DNA of 64,000 bases. Source: Globisporangium splendens (lineage: Eukaryota; Oomycota; Peronosporomycetes; Pythiales; Pythiaceae). The notes under the pieces are model-generated. The model saw only the letters and a list, made by a program, of their open reading frames with translations. It made no database searches and was not told where the DNA came from. The stretch spans positions 248,001-312,000 of the forward strand of contig VFIW01000024.1 in NCBI GenBank assembly GCA_006386115.1, read 5' to 3'. This document shows, piece after piece, positions 34,301 to 45,800 of the stretch. A program made the position numbers and the translations under genes. Positions within the stretch are counted from its first letter, which is position 1, and each line of letters begins with the position of its first letter.

Positions 34301-35132
34301 CTCCACAATGAGTCTGCATGACAAGTGTGCCCTCTCCTTGAGCATCTCGAGGGATTCCAGCACGAATGGCAGTCGGCGTCGTGGGAGCAGTATTGGTGAC
34401 GACACGTTCCTAGCGTTCAGTGTTGGGAGCCTCACGCCCAGCTCCTCACCTGCACCAGACAACGATTTGTCAACGGGTAATGAATCAAATCTGTCGATGG
34501 AAAACGACTCGCTGGGTGATTCGGATGTCAAAAGCGTCATTGCAGACGACGAAGAGAACTTGACAAAGTTAGAGGCTGCAATGGAGCTGATGGGTCCAGA
34601 GGAACGGCAATCTCTGGAAGACGAAGTAAAAGTGCTTCAGCACAATATCCGCGCGTGGTTGCTGAGACGAAATTGTAAGAACATGCGAGAAACAACAAAG
34701 CGGCTCCACGAAGCTACCAAAACCATTCAAGACCAACAGAAGCAGCAGGAGCAGCTGAAAGAGGCTAGTGAGCGTGAGACCATGCAGCAAAACGAGATGT
34801 CCGAGCGCGAACGCGCTGCTGTCACTGTTCAAGCTGCCACACGAAGCATGCTCGCTCGGAAAAGCTTTCTGCAAACGAAAAACGTGACGATCAAGGTTCA
34901 AGCCGCGACGCGTGGCGTCTTGTGCCGCAAGAACTTTGCGCGCATGAAAACGCATGCATTGGCGTCGTTGGTGATCCAGAGGAATGTTCGGGAGTGGTGG
35001 CACAAGCAGCCTGGAGCCTTGAAACCCGTGCAAGAAGTCGGCACGATCAAATCAGACCAGGAGGGGATCCGATCAAGCGAGGACGGATCCAACGACGATG
35101 ATGGCGCTAAAGTCGAAGGAATTCCTAACTGA
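31393..35132 (+). CDS. CAMTA-type calmodulin-binding transcription activator
   Basis: Eight exons (31393-31579, 31693-31784, 31869-31949, 32054-32324, 32409-32804, 32886-33245, 33324-34186, 34254-35132), all phase-consistent, give 1,042 residues. Domain order is that of CAMTA proteins. First is a CG-1 DNA-binding domain (about 20-145; RPPSG, KKDGWRWQKRKD, VRED, HRRSYTL, HVVLVHYFDEV). A TIG/IPT fold follows (about 300-390; VPAEKISETVVRCTAPPWS). Then come ankyrin repeats (about 593-690; GQTALHLAAGCGHTDVV) and IQ motifs (about 880-1000; TVQAATRSMLARK, KVQAATRGVLCRK), which bind calmodulin. The role is inferred as Ca2+-responsive nuclear transcription control. The start is the first ATG before CG-1; an in-frame ATG at 31444 is an alternative. 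Splitting over short introns hides the CG-1 domain from simple ORF calling. Confidence 0.88.
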
Positions 35133-35344
35133 ACGAGGTAGTTAGCAAAAGAAAAATGCGGCGCAATTGCATGGCGCAGCTGTCGGCGTGAAATGCATTG
35201 GTAGTGAACAGGAACTCAGCATTTTTCTCCTCTCTATTATCAAACCGTTCGTGTGCACCCATACTAAACTCCACGCTGCGATGTCTCTGTGCTGTCTTCA
35301 TGCCGGATCTGTTTGCTGCTATATTCACGAACCACTTTGCCTGT

Positions 35345-35904
35345 TTATTCGGTGTCTTCGTCGGTGTATCGTCGGAAGCCTTCGATCGGTGGCGTCCACG
35401 TCGCAAAGCCACGCTCTTCTGGCACCGGCGAGAGATCCAACTCCAGCGCCTCCTGCTGCAGGTGTGGCGGGAGCGCGTTGATCGCCTCCCACTTCAGGTC
35501 GATCTTGGTCTGGATGTCGCGCATGAAGTGGTTGTGCTCGATCGTCGACAACACGTTGAACCGACGGCCAATCTCCTGGAAACGCGCCTTGTCCTCCTCA
35601 GACCATGGCTCACTACATGCAATATGCGCATACAAATTAACACAACGCGCCAGCAACTGACTGTGAAGCAACACTGTTATCGCTGCACAAACACACAAAC
35701 GTACGCTTCTGGGTATCGGCCCTTGACGTTGCGCAGCATCAGCTCAAAGTTGGCATCCTCGCCGCCCTTCTTGGCGCCCTTCTTGGCCGCCTTCTTGCCC
35801 TTGGCCGCCGCGAACCCGCGCGTGGAGATGACGTACTGCGTGGCGCACGCATTGTTCACGAGCGCCGGGCGCACGGCGCGCAAAGCCACCACCACACTCG
35901 CCAT
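35345..35904 (-). CDS. Mitochondrial ribosomal large-subunit protein, mL40-like
   Basis: Two exons (35904-35705 and 35612-35345, 92-bp intron) encode 155 residues. The N-terminus (MASVVVALRAVRPALVN) is a plausible mitochondrial presequence, followed by a Lys/Ala/Gly run (KGKKAAKKGAKKGG). The C-terminal half (from EEDKARFQEIGRRF) aligns by eye with the end of the MRPL40/mL40 family: a charged helix, then ALPPHLQQEAL and a closing TPPIEGF, where the human protein has a similar TPPIPNY. It is therefore probably a structural subunit of the mitochondrial large ribosomal subunit. The family match rests on a short region. Confidence 0.55.
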
Positions 35905-36528
35905 TATGAGTCGCTCTCCTCACTCAATCTCTCGGTCTGTGTGGGTCACGCTCGCCCACATGCGCCACTCAAAAACGCGCAACGAGTACGCTGGTGATTC
36001 TTCTAAGTACGAGTTGCACAACTGATGCTTTTCGGTTATATGTTGCATAGGATGCTGTCACATACACTTTTACAACAAGTGCATCAGCTGCTTCTGCATT
36101 CATGGATTTCACTGTCGCTTTGACCCTTTCTGGCACGGGTGCTAGCCTCTCACTCGAACAGCGGCGGAGCAGAAAGAAACGTGGTGTGTTCCTTTTTTTG
36201 TTAAAACGCTGTGCTTTTGAGTTGGACAGCCGAGGTCTGGCGGAAACTGGAAGTTTACGATTCTGGCGTTTTCACGAGGATAGCATCCTCTCACTTACCA
36301 ATATCGTCTCGCATCTCATGATTCAGTTGTGGCGACAGTGGTAAAGCTCAGTGGAGTGCACCCGGAGCAAACTGGGCCGTCTCAACCGCCAGCTTGTCTT
36401 CTTCCTTGCCTGCATGTTGATCACACTTGGTTCCAACTTCAACGTGGCACTGCTTTTCATCACAGTTTTGCATTTTGCCATCTTTTCTTCTCGCCTTCAT
36501 TTGTTCTTCTCTGCAGAAAGACTTTGTA
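35905..36528. other. Intergenic spacer
   Basis: Promoter side of the mL40-like gene and 3' flank of the next minus-strand gene. No other signal seen. Confidence 0.4.
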
Positions 36529-38680
36529 TTATATACCATGACGAGACCTTTCTGGTGAAGGAAGGCGCTCGTGGAGCTCTGTGCTTGCCGCGGAAGACGA
36601 AAAATCGGGGGACGTAACGACGCCACGAAAGTCAGCTTCCTGGAATGCATAGGTTCGCGGATGATGCCCTCGTGATGGAAGAATATGAGAAGATGGACCA
36701 CCTGCCCCTGGAAAGTATCCTGCTGCCGACAGGGGGTCCATTGATGGCGATGGAGAGAAAAAATACCGGGAGTTGTTCGGCTGCAATGTTGGCGGAGGCG
36801 GATAAGGTGCAAACATGTTGTCAAATGCTGGTGTGAAGTATCGCACGACTTCTTTCGGAGCCGTTCTCCAGAAAATCGAGTCGTCCCACGGCATCGCACT
36901 ATGCGGTCCCACAACGTCACATTGGCGTGAAAAATCCCATCCCAGCATCGTTGATGTCGACGCATAGATTTGCTGCAGCTGCCATTCCAACTCGGCATCG
37001 TCTTCTCGTTTCCGCTTCTGATTCCATCTGGAGGTCAATTGTGCAGAATCCTCACCCAATTCGTCCTCTGAGCTGTAGTCAAGGTCACTCTCTTCAAAAC
37101 CGTATTCGTCATGCGAGATCGCATCGCGCGCATCAACCCTCACGACATACTTCTCATGTGCGTGGTCTGGTATCGTTTCGAACATCTGGACATCGAATTT
37201 GGGCTGGAACACTGATGCGTTCGGGTTTAGTATTGATGGTCGTTTCGTTGGTTGCTGACTTTTCACAGGGGAGGCTTCAGGTTCTTGAGAGTCTTTTGTA
37301 GTCACTATTGCCGTGTGTGCTGTTTCATCGCCATAACTTTCTTCGTTGATAATGTTGTTCTCATTTGAATTGTTCTCATCGCCATGCTCTCCCACATCTT
37401 CCTCTGGTTCTGGTTGGTGTGGCGCTTTGGGTGATTCTTCCACACTTGACATGCTCTTCTTCTTCTTCTTCTTCTTCTTCTTTGACTTATTGGCCGAGGT
37501 GCCATCCTTGTGCTGGTCGTTCTTGCAATTCTTTGTGTCCTCCAACGACACTTCTAACAGGAGCTGTTCCATTTGAATGGCTGCCTGTTTCTCCAAATAA
37601 TTCACGTAGCTTCTTAGAATGAGCTGCGAATGCAAAGCATAGTCAGGTTAGCATCCAATGTGTAGACCTTCGAGTGAACCACAGCAATCATATGCATTTA
37701 CCTGCTCAACAAGCATCGCGATCAATCGTTGATAATCTTCCCAAGTGTTGATAACTTCACTCTCGGATACAAAGAGGTCGAGAAACTGCTTCTCATTAAG
37801 CAAATGCACGGTCGTGACAAATCCAAAAAGTACTTCTCCGACAAGACCGAAAAGCCTTCCAGAATCTTCCACCAGCTCACTTTTCACAGTGAGAATGCCT
37901 ATCAACCATCCACGACGCTTGTTAGAACCCACATTACATGTTCCTGCTGAGCAAGCTGAAACAAAAGCGTAGGTTCACTTTACCGGTGCCGATGTCCATA
38001 AATTCCATTGCCTCCAAGAGCTCATATGTCTTCTCAACAGATGGATCTGCTTCCGCAATCGGCGACGCATTCTTTGAGACAGCATTCTCAGCGGTTAGAG
38101 TGGATGCTGGAGTATCTCCTGTTAGTGGAGCTGCGGTCGGAGTATCTTCTATTGCTAAAGATGGAGTCGATCGAGCAGTTGTAACCATTTTCGACGTGCT
38201 TTTTGTTACAGCAGATCGCAGAGGCATCTTCAGGTGGCGCTGCATCAACCCAACGCAGAGCAAGCTCAGATTAAGCTTATAGAGTTGTTTGACGAGATCT
38301 GGTTCGTCGACAAACAGGATCTGCTGGCGCTCATTCGCACTAAGCTGCTCCCAATACTTTCGGATGCGATTGGCGACCGACGAGTCTTCATCTGAAGTCG
38401 ATCCGCTGTATGGCACTGCCGTCCAGCTTGATCCGTTTCCCGTCCCACTCCCAGAACGAGCATATATATTGGAGGGTTTGGAGCGCTTCCGGGACCGTCC
38501 ATGCAGCAAACTCGCACCGCCACCAACTTGCTGCCTCCAACTCGCACTCCCTCCAATACCAATCTCCGTGCGCGCAGCTAGATAACTCTTCCATATCGGC
38601 GCTATACGCAACATCACAAGATATACGCCATACAAAGCAGCACGTGAGAACGAAGTAAATTGACCCGCAACGTTCCGCAA
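36529..38680 (-). CDS. Unknown, probably nuclear, protein; 5' end uncertain
   Basis: Three exons fit well: a first exon ending at 37984, 37898-37702, and 37623-36529, with 85- and 78-bp introns in phase. The well-ordered part has RIRKYWEQLSANERQQILFV and LVKQLYKLNLSLLCVG, then (exon 2) LVGEVLFGFVTTVHLLNEKQ and WEDYQRLIAMLVEQ, then a Lys-rich run (K9, encoded by a TTC-type repeat at 37456-37481) and an acidic stretch. The C-terminal quarter is Pro/Ser-rich. The 5' end is unclear: the frame stays open to an ATG at 38680, but another frame at 38390-38610 also reads protein-like (EFAAWTVPEALQTLQYIC), so a missed intron or frameshift is possible. Family not recognised. Confidence 0.6.
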
Positions 38681-39064
38681 TCAATGAAATGTCTCGCAGG
38701 TCCATTTGCCACCACCGTTGCGACAACAACAGCCGCGAATACATGCAGGGATATACATCTAAAGGCTCCTACCGTCTGCTGTCGCCGTCGCTTTCTTCGT
38801 GGCTGTGGTCGTGGCTGCCGCGTGCACGCGTCGCGCTGCTGGGGCTGGTGCGCCCGCTGCCATTCTCGTCTGCTCGCGTTGTTGGCAGACACCTTTTCGG
38901 CCAACAAAAATGACTTCCACCAAGTCAAACGAATGAAGAAATGGATCTTTTCTGGTGCACATCGATTACGTAATTTTGTTTTTTGACTACTCGATAGCCA
39001 TTGCTCTGCGTGAAAGGTGGCATTCTGACTACTTGGTAATGCGTTTCCCTTTTTTGCTGTCGCT

Positions 39065-39080
39065 GTCAATTTCGCATTAT
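39065..39080 (+). promoter_or_regulatory. Candidate oomycete Inr core promoter
   Basis: The 16-mer gtcaatttcgcattat matches 11 of the last 12 positions of the oomycete initiator consensus (GCTCATTYYNCAWTTT); the first four bases fit poorly. It lies 24 bp before ATG 39104, a normal spacing for the short leaders of oomycete genes. Confidence 0.45.
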
Positions 39081-39103
39081 GGAATTGCGGGCTGACTAGG
39101 AAA

Positions 39104-39395
39104 ATGGCGGACATCCAGCACAAGCGCGTCGCGCAGGCGCTCAAGAAGGCGTGCGAGGAGACGGCAGCGCAGGCGATTGCTGCGACGACCGCGAGCGGCC
39201 AGGCGTCTCGCGTCCACCACAAGAACCGCAAGTTCGGCAGTCGCAAGGAAGCCATGGATGCAAAGGTAAGTGCGGTTGCGATTGCTGCGTTTGTGATGAA
39301 TGAATAGTAATGGACATTTGTCGTGTGAATGGATGCAGATCGCGGCGGCAAAAGCTAAACGCGAGGCGAAAGAGGCGGCAGAAAAACAAAAGTGA
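39104..39395 (+). CDS. Small basic Ala/Lys-rich protein
   Basis: Exon 1 is 39104-39265 and exon 2 starts at 39339 (73-bp intron, donor gtaagt, acceptor tgcag). The product is highly charged and helical: MADIQHKRVAQALKKACEE, a His/Lys/Arg stretch (HHKNRKFGSRKE), then AAAKAKREAKEAAEKQK. Exon 2 reads into TGA at 39393-39395, giving 72 residues. However, a strong donor (gtgagt) sits at 39392, so a third exon is possible, with acceptors at 39756 or 39851 that would add a short tail. A candidate Inr lies just upstream. Function not recognised. The gene lies in the same direction as, and immediately before, the intact ABCA gene. Confidence 0.55.
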
Positions 39396-39878
39396 GTGCA
39401 AGAGGTTGTGGAAGGAGAGAGAGCGAAGAACGAGGTCATGGGAGATTAACAGAGGTGGAGTCTGGGAACAGCCCGGACTGTTTGGTTTCTTTCCGAAATC
39501 AATCGCGATGAACTTGCAGCGAATTGTGACAAAGTCGGATTTGCAAGAGACACTTGAATGAGAGCAGTGAGGGAATGAACGAAGAATGTGAAGAATGGGA
39601 TGCGTGGGAACGCACACTGTCGCGAACGGCGACCTCGAAGCGGCGTCTGTTCTGAGCGCAAATTCATTTCTCATTGGCAGAACAAACCCAGAAGATTGCC
39701 GCATCCAGCGAAGCGCGATTGCAGTCATGATTGTCCTCGCTGCTTGTCCACTGCAGGAGACTTAAGGGAGTTTCATGCGTAGTCAGAAACCAGGAGCAGT
39801 CTCATCGACATGTCGCCCGATGTGAGCAGCTAGACGTGTGCGGCTGACTAGCGTGAATTTTACGAGCTGATCGCCAAG
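39396..39878. other. Spacer or last intron before the ABCA gene
   Basis: 480 bp without a clear gene. It may hold the final intron and exon of the small basic gene and must hold the ABCA promoter. Confidence 0.35.
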
Positions 39879-42800
39879 ATGGAAGGCGTGCTGGGGGCCT
39901 TACTCGCGAAGAACTGGATCATCAAAACACGCCACCCGTTTGCGACGTTGGCCGAGCTAGTCAATCCGCTAATATGCATCATAATCTTTGCGGCACTGAA
40001 GAGCATGGAGCAAGATCGACTTATACCAGCAGGGTGGTCATTTCGAATGCTCAACGTGACAGCGCCAACTCCCCAAGGCTTGCGCGCGAATGTGTTCTCC
40101 AAGAGCTACATACCCGTCTCACTCAAAGAGCGTATAGCTGCCAGCGTGCACCAAGGATCATCAGAATGGCGCACGTCATCCTCGATGTCAGCATTGTCCA
40201 TTCTAGCAGGAATTCCGATGCCACTGTTTTATTTCACAGAAACCACAATGCCGGGGCTACTTATTAACTTGGGACTGCAAGCCGTGCTGGAAGGAGACCG
40301 TTTGGAAGAGTTACCTGATGAGGACTTGACGTACTGCCTTTCAAATTTCATCCTGTTTGGGTACACAAGTCTAGATCCCGAGTCGCCGTATTTCATTCCC
40401 ATCGAGTGCAAGCGCAAGATTGTGCCGTACAAGATAGCTATCACGCCCGACACGACCTACACTAGAAGTTATTTTTCTGCATTGATGGAGAAATGGTATC
40501 CCCGGATGTCTCTCGCGGCAGTAGCGGAGATTTCTGCGTTTGAAACTGTTTCTTTCCAGGACTCCCGGGTATTTTTTGACAACGAGACAGCGTTGGAGGA
40601 ATACATTGCAAGTGAGGAGTATGGAGTTGACTTTGCGCATCCAAAAATTTACGCAGCGATCGCGTTCCAGGATTTTCCAAGAGCGAGTGAGGACATTGGC
40701 GATGTTCATGGACACAATATCGAGTACTCGCTTCGGTTGAACTCCACGTTTATTGATGCCAGATTTCCTGGCAGTGTGCCTCGAACGATTGGCAACCGCT
40801 TCAAGGTGCAGAAGCTCCATAAAGAAATCAGCCCGCAGCAGACGCTCTGCTACGCCACTCGTGGATTTATGACACTTCAAACTGCAGTCTCGCGATTTCT
40901 GAACTGTTTGCCGTCGTGGGATGCTACTTCCGAGACAACCGATGGTACCTGCCAACTCGCTGAATCAACCAAGGCGTCTAACGATAAACAACTGGACAGT
41001 CGACTGCTGAAGCAGCTGGAGGACGACCTGATAATCAGTTCTCTTTTTGAAGTGGTGCAAGCAGTCCGCGATGTTGCTTTGACGGAACCCAACTTTACCG
41101 ATCCAACGGTAAACCTCCTTGAACCGCTGAAGGGTTGGTCGTTCACTGCTGATAGTATTCCAGAGATGACGAAGAAAATGCTCTTGAAGAGTCTGCAGCA
41201 AGCACCTCAAGCGTGCCATGGCGCTGGTGCATACGTTAGTCCGACGGATGCCTTCGTGTATGCGGGCTTTTATAACAAGATTCTGGCAGTATTCTCGATG
41301 GGCTTCATCTTGTCGTATCTATATGGAATCTCGCGCGTCATTGCGGCCCTGCTCATGGAGAAAGAAACCAAGTCCAGAGAATTGATGCGCATACTGGGGA
41401 CGAATGAGAAACAGATTCTTTGTGCGTGGTTCTTGACGTATCTTCAGCTACTTGTGGTGGCGTCACTTCTTCAAACGATCGGAGCCAAGGCGCTACTTTT
41501 CTCGAGGTCGCAGTTTGGTCTGCTGTTTGTCTTCTTCTTCACATTTGCGCTGAGCAGCTTCGGGTACGGATTCCTGATCAGCAGCCTGTTTTCACGAGCC
41601 CGAACAGGTTCGTTTGTCGGGATGGGATCATTTTTCATGATGTTCTTCGTGTCGTCCAGCTTCAGTGAGACGTCGGACGTATCCAAACGAACGTGGACGT
41701 GTCTATTGTCTCCTGTAGCGTTATCCCAAGGAATAAGTTCGATTGCCCAAGCTGAGTCGACTGGTGCCGGAATCAACTTCATGAATGCTTACGAGCCGAC
41801 TGGGGGGTTTCCTGTTGCGAATGCGATCTGGATGCAAACATTCGACTTTGTCCTGTATGCGATTCTGGGGTTGTATTTCGAGAGAGTCATCCCACGTGAA
41901 TTCGGTGTCACGGAGAAATGGTATTTCTTTGTCACGAAGACGTATTGGCAACAATTCTTCAACATTGATCAGCAAAACGACAAGCCGCAAACCAAGTTCG
42001 ACCACTCGACGACAGTGCTCGGGAAAGATGAGCTACTCACCCAAACTATCGAGAGTGTATCAGTAGAGATGAAACAGCAAGAGCATGATGAGCGAGCTGT
42101 GGTGATCGAGAATTTGCGGAAAGAGTTTGATGCGCCAGGAGGCAAAAAGCTGGCTGTGAAAGGTTTGAGTTTGAAGCTCTACGAAGGTCAGATCACGTGT
42201 TTGCTGGGTCACAATGGAGCAGGCAAGACCACGTTGATGTCCATGCTTACGGGAATGCTCCCTCCGACGAGCGGGACTGCCTGGGTCAATGGCTACTCGA
42301 TCACAAAAGACATGGGTCGTATCCGCCAGTCGCTGGGATATTGCCCACAGCACAGCGTTCTGTATCCAGAGTTGACAGTGGAGGAGCGCTTGCGATTCTA
42401 CGGTCATGTGAAAGGACTGCACGACCCTGCTGCCCTGTCCTTGGAAGTGAAGAACAAGATCGAGGAAGTGGGGCTGACAGAGAAACGCCATGTACTATCC
42501 CACGTGCTTTCCGGCGGCATGAAGCGGAAGTTGTCACTTGCGATTGCATTTCTCGGCGATAGTCGTGTCGTGTCTCTTGATGAACCAACGTCTGGAATGG
42601 ATCCATACAGCCGAAGAAGTACCTGGGAGTTGATCCAAAATAACCGAAGAGAGAGGGCAATGATCTTGACGACTCACTTCATGGACGAGGCCGACATTCT
42701 TGGAGATCGCATCGCAATTATGGCAGATGGAGAGCTCAAGTGTGTGGGATCATCGCTGTTTTTGAAGAACCGGTTTGGTGTCGGGTATCGACTGAGCTTC

Positions 42801-45800
42801 GTGCAAGTGCGGAAAACCAGTCACTCAACGCCGACAGAAAGCAAGGGATGTGGCAGCGCACAGTCACTGCATTCATTAATATGTCAGCATGTCCCCAAAG
42901 CGAAAGTGGATACAGACATTGGTACGGAGCTGACTTTCCAGTTGCCATTTGAATCGTCTTCGAGCTTTCCAGCGCTGTTCGAAGAGATTGAGTCGAAGCA
43001 ACAAGAGCTTGGGGTGCTATCGTTCGCGATTTCGGTCACCACGCTCGAAGAAACTTTCCTCAGAGTCGCTGAGGGGAAAGCAGCAAAGCATCCCAGGAAC
43101 GCTACTACCGCGGACGAGCGAGCGGTATCTATCCAGATAACGGAAACATCGGCACCGCCCGAGAAGGAAAGTGAAGTTCACGGGCAAGCCAAGGCTCAGC
43201 TCACTTCTCAAGCGTACCCTGTATGGTTTTGCCTACAGATCGCTGCGCTGCTTCGGAAGCGCGTCTTGTGTGCAAAGCGAGACCGAGGCATGATGCTCTT
43301 CAGCGTAATACTGCCAATTGCGATCGTTTTTGTGGGGCTATCCTCGTTGAAGCTGAGTGTTCTCGTCCGAAACGATCCGAAAGTGACTTTAACAATTGAG
43401 GATCAATACGAGAATGGCGCAGAAACGCCGATACCGTATAGTTGTCCTGGGATATCGGCGAATGATCCGTGGTGCGCAGCTCTTGTCAAATCTTCATATT
43501 TCTCAAGTGGAACGCCATACGCCATTCAAATGGAGAAGAGTGTGTATCATTCATCTAAAACGCCGAACGTATTCGGGTTCCCGTATGTCAACCCGTCAAT
43601 CAAGCCGGGTGATACTACTGGATACTGCTTGCGCTTCGCGGAGCTGGCATTTGAGAAAGGGTATGGGCATAATTCGTCCACGCAGACGGTGCAAACGCAG
43701 CCCGTTGAAGGCCAATATGGAGGTTTCGTGCTGGGCGGTTCCGAGAGAAGCAAGATCCTGGGGTACAACGTAATGGCTAACTCGTCATTCATACACTCTG
43801 TACCAACGTACAAGGCTGCGATAGACGAGTCCATCCATCGCTTCCTGCTTTCCAAGGCGGCGTCCAACGCAACAAAGAACGTCACAGTTCGAGTGACTAC
43901 ACACCCGCTCTCGATGTCATTCAAGTCCAGATCCGTTCTCAACTCGATGCTGGGGTTTCCTGCAACGATGTTTCTCGTGGTCGCATTTTCGTTTATCCCG
44001 GCGTCGATCATGCCGTTTCTCGTCAAGGAAAAGCAAACTGAGCAGAACGCAAAGCACCAGCAGCTTCTATCGGGAGTATCCGTGGCTGCGTTCTGGATCG
44101 CAAACTTTATCTTTGACATACTGCTGTATCTGGTGCCGATGAGTGTCACAATCGTGCTTCTGAGAGCATACAACGTCATTTCGTCGCTCAGCATCGACAG
44201 AAGTAACAGCTGCGCTGGCTGCACTCAAGATGTTCTTGATGCGGTGTTGAGTCTGTTTGTCCTGTTTGGTGGATCGATCATTCCGCTGACGTATTTGGTA
44301 TCTCATATGGTGAAGAACCCAGGAACAAGTCTCCTCTACACGGTCATGCTGAACTTTGCGCTCGGTCTTCTGCTGATAATCGTGAGTTGTGCGCTGGATG
44401 CGTTGGACGCAGCTGTGAACACATCTCTCGTGTACGTGTGGCGATGCTCTCCGTTCTTTTCGCTGGGAAACGGTCTGCTACGCATTATTGCTGCGGATGT
44501 GAAAGCGCTTTATGGCTTGTCTGAAAGTGGATTAAGTGCGCTTTCGCCGGAAGTCGCTGGCAACGAGATCACCTACCTCGCAGTGCAGGGTCCGCTCTTT
44601 TTCATCCTCGCTTTATGCGTCGACTGGATCAAAACAGGTGAGTTCAGTGTGTTTGAAAGCCGATCATGGTTGACCAGCTCTCGTTGGCGTCAGCTCGCTC
44701 GGTCGTATCGCGGTTCTGGCGCAAAGCTTCATGTAGAAGGTCCAACGCCGACGTATGTCGAAGACGCCGATGTTGCTGAGGAAGCTCGACGTGTCCTCGA
44801 GGCGAACGCAACTTCTTCCGTGCAGGTTGAGGAAAATGGAGCAGAAGATGATGTCGTGCAGCTGTTACGTCTTCAGAAGACGTATCCAAACGGCAAAAAA
44901 GCCCTCCGTGATCTCTCCTTTGGCTTGAAGCGTGGCGAATGCTTTGGGTTCCTGGGGATCAATGGCGCAGGCAAGACCACAACGATGAAAATCCTCACTG
45001 GCGACCTGCTCCCGACGTCTGGCACTGCAAAGCTGAATGGCTTTGACATTTTACCCCAGCGTGCTCGAGTACGTCGGTCCATTGGCTACTGCCCTCAGTT
45101 TGATGCACTGCTGGACTTGTTGACTGTGCGCGAGCATTTGGAGTTTTATGGGCGACTGAAAGGCTTTCGAGCACGATCGCTCGAACGGGAAGTCGACCGA
45201 TTACTGCACAAGCTGCAGTTGAAACTATTTGAAGGCAAACTCGCGGGGAGCTTGAGTGGTGGCAACAAACGGAAACTGTGCGTCGCGATTGCAATGCTCG
45301 GTGGTCCCGACCTGCTTTTTCTAGATGAGCCGTCGACAGGAATGGATCCGCATTCTCGCCGATTCATGTGGAACGTGATTCTGGAGCTAACGGTGCAATC
45401 GAAGCAGACGACAGTGATGCTCACGACGCATTCGATGGAAGAGTGTGAGGCACTATGCAACAGAGCTGGAATCATGGTTGGCGGTCGACTGCGCTGCTTT
45501 GGCAGCGTCCCACATTTGAAAGCGCGGTTTGGAGATGGCTTTTTGCTGGAGTGCAAATTGCACGCACCTAGCGATGAGGGCATCGCGAGCGTCCTGACCA
45601 AGTTACGCGCTGAACTGCAGATTGATTCAACTGTTTCTTCGTCACAGTTATCGAGTATTTGTGCAGCGTTGGGCAAACCGTACCGCGAGACGTGGATTAT
45701 GGGGGATCACCCGACAGGCTCGATTTTGCGGATGCAGATAGAGAAGAATGGCGGAGAGCTGGATGCGACCGAGTTCTGCGACTGGTGGTTGCTCGAAGAT

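Noticed and set aside
37956..37983. 28-bp GT-AG candidate intron in the unknown minus-strand gene
   Set aside because: Too short for spliceosomal removal; the acceptor at 37899 gives an 85-bp intron in the same phase and a better protein.
38614..39351. 245-codon minus-strand frame between the unknown gene and the small basic gene
   Set aside because: Covers a promoter region and the opposite strand of exon 1 of the small basic gene; composition is erratic.
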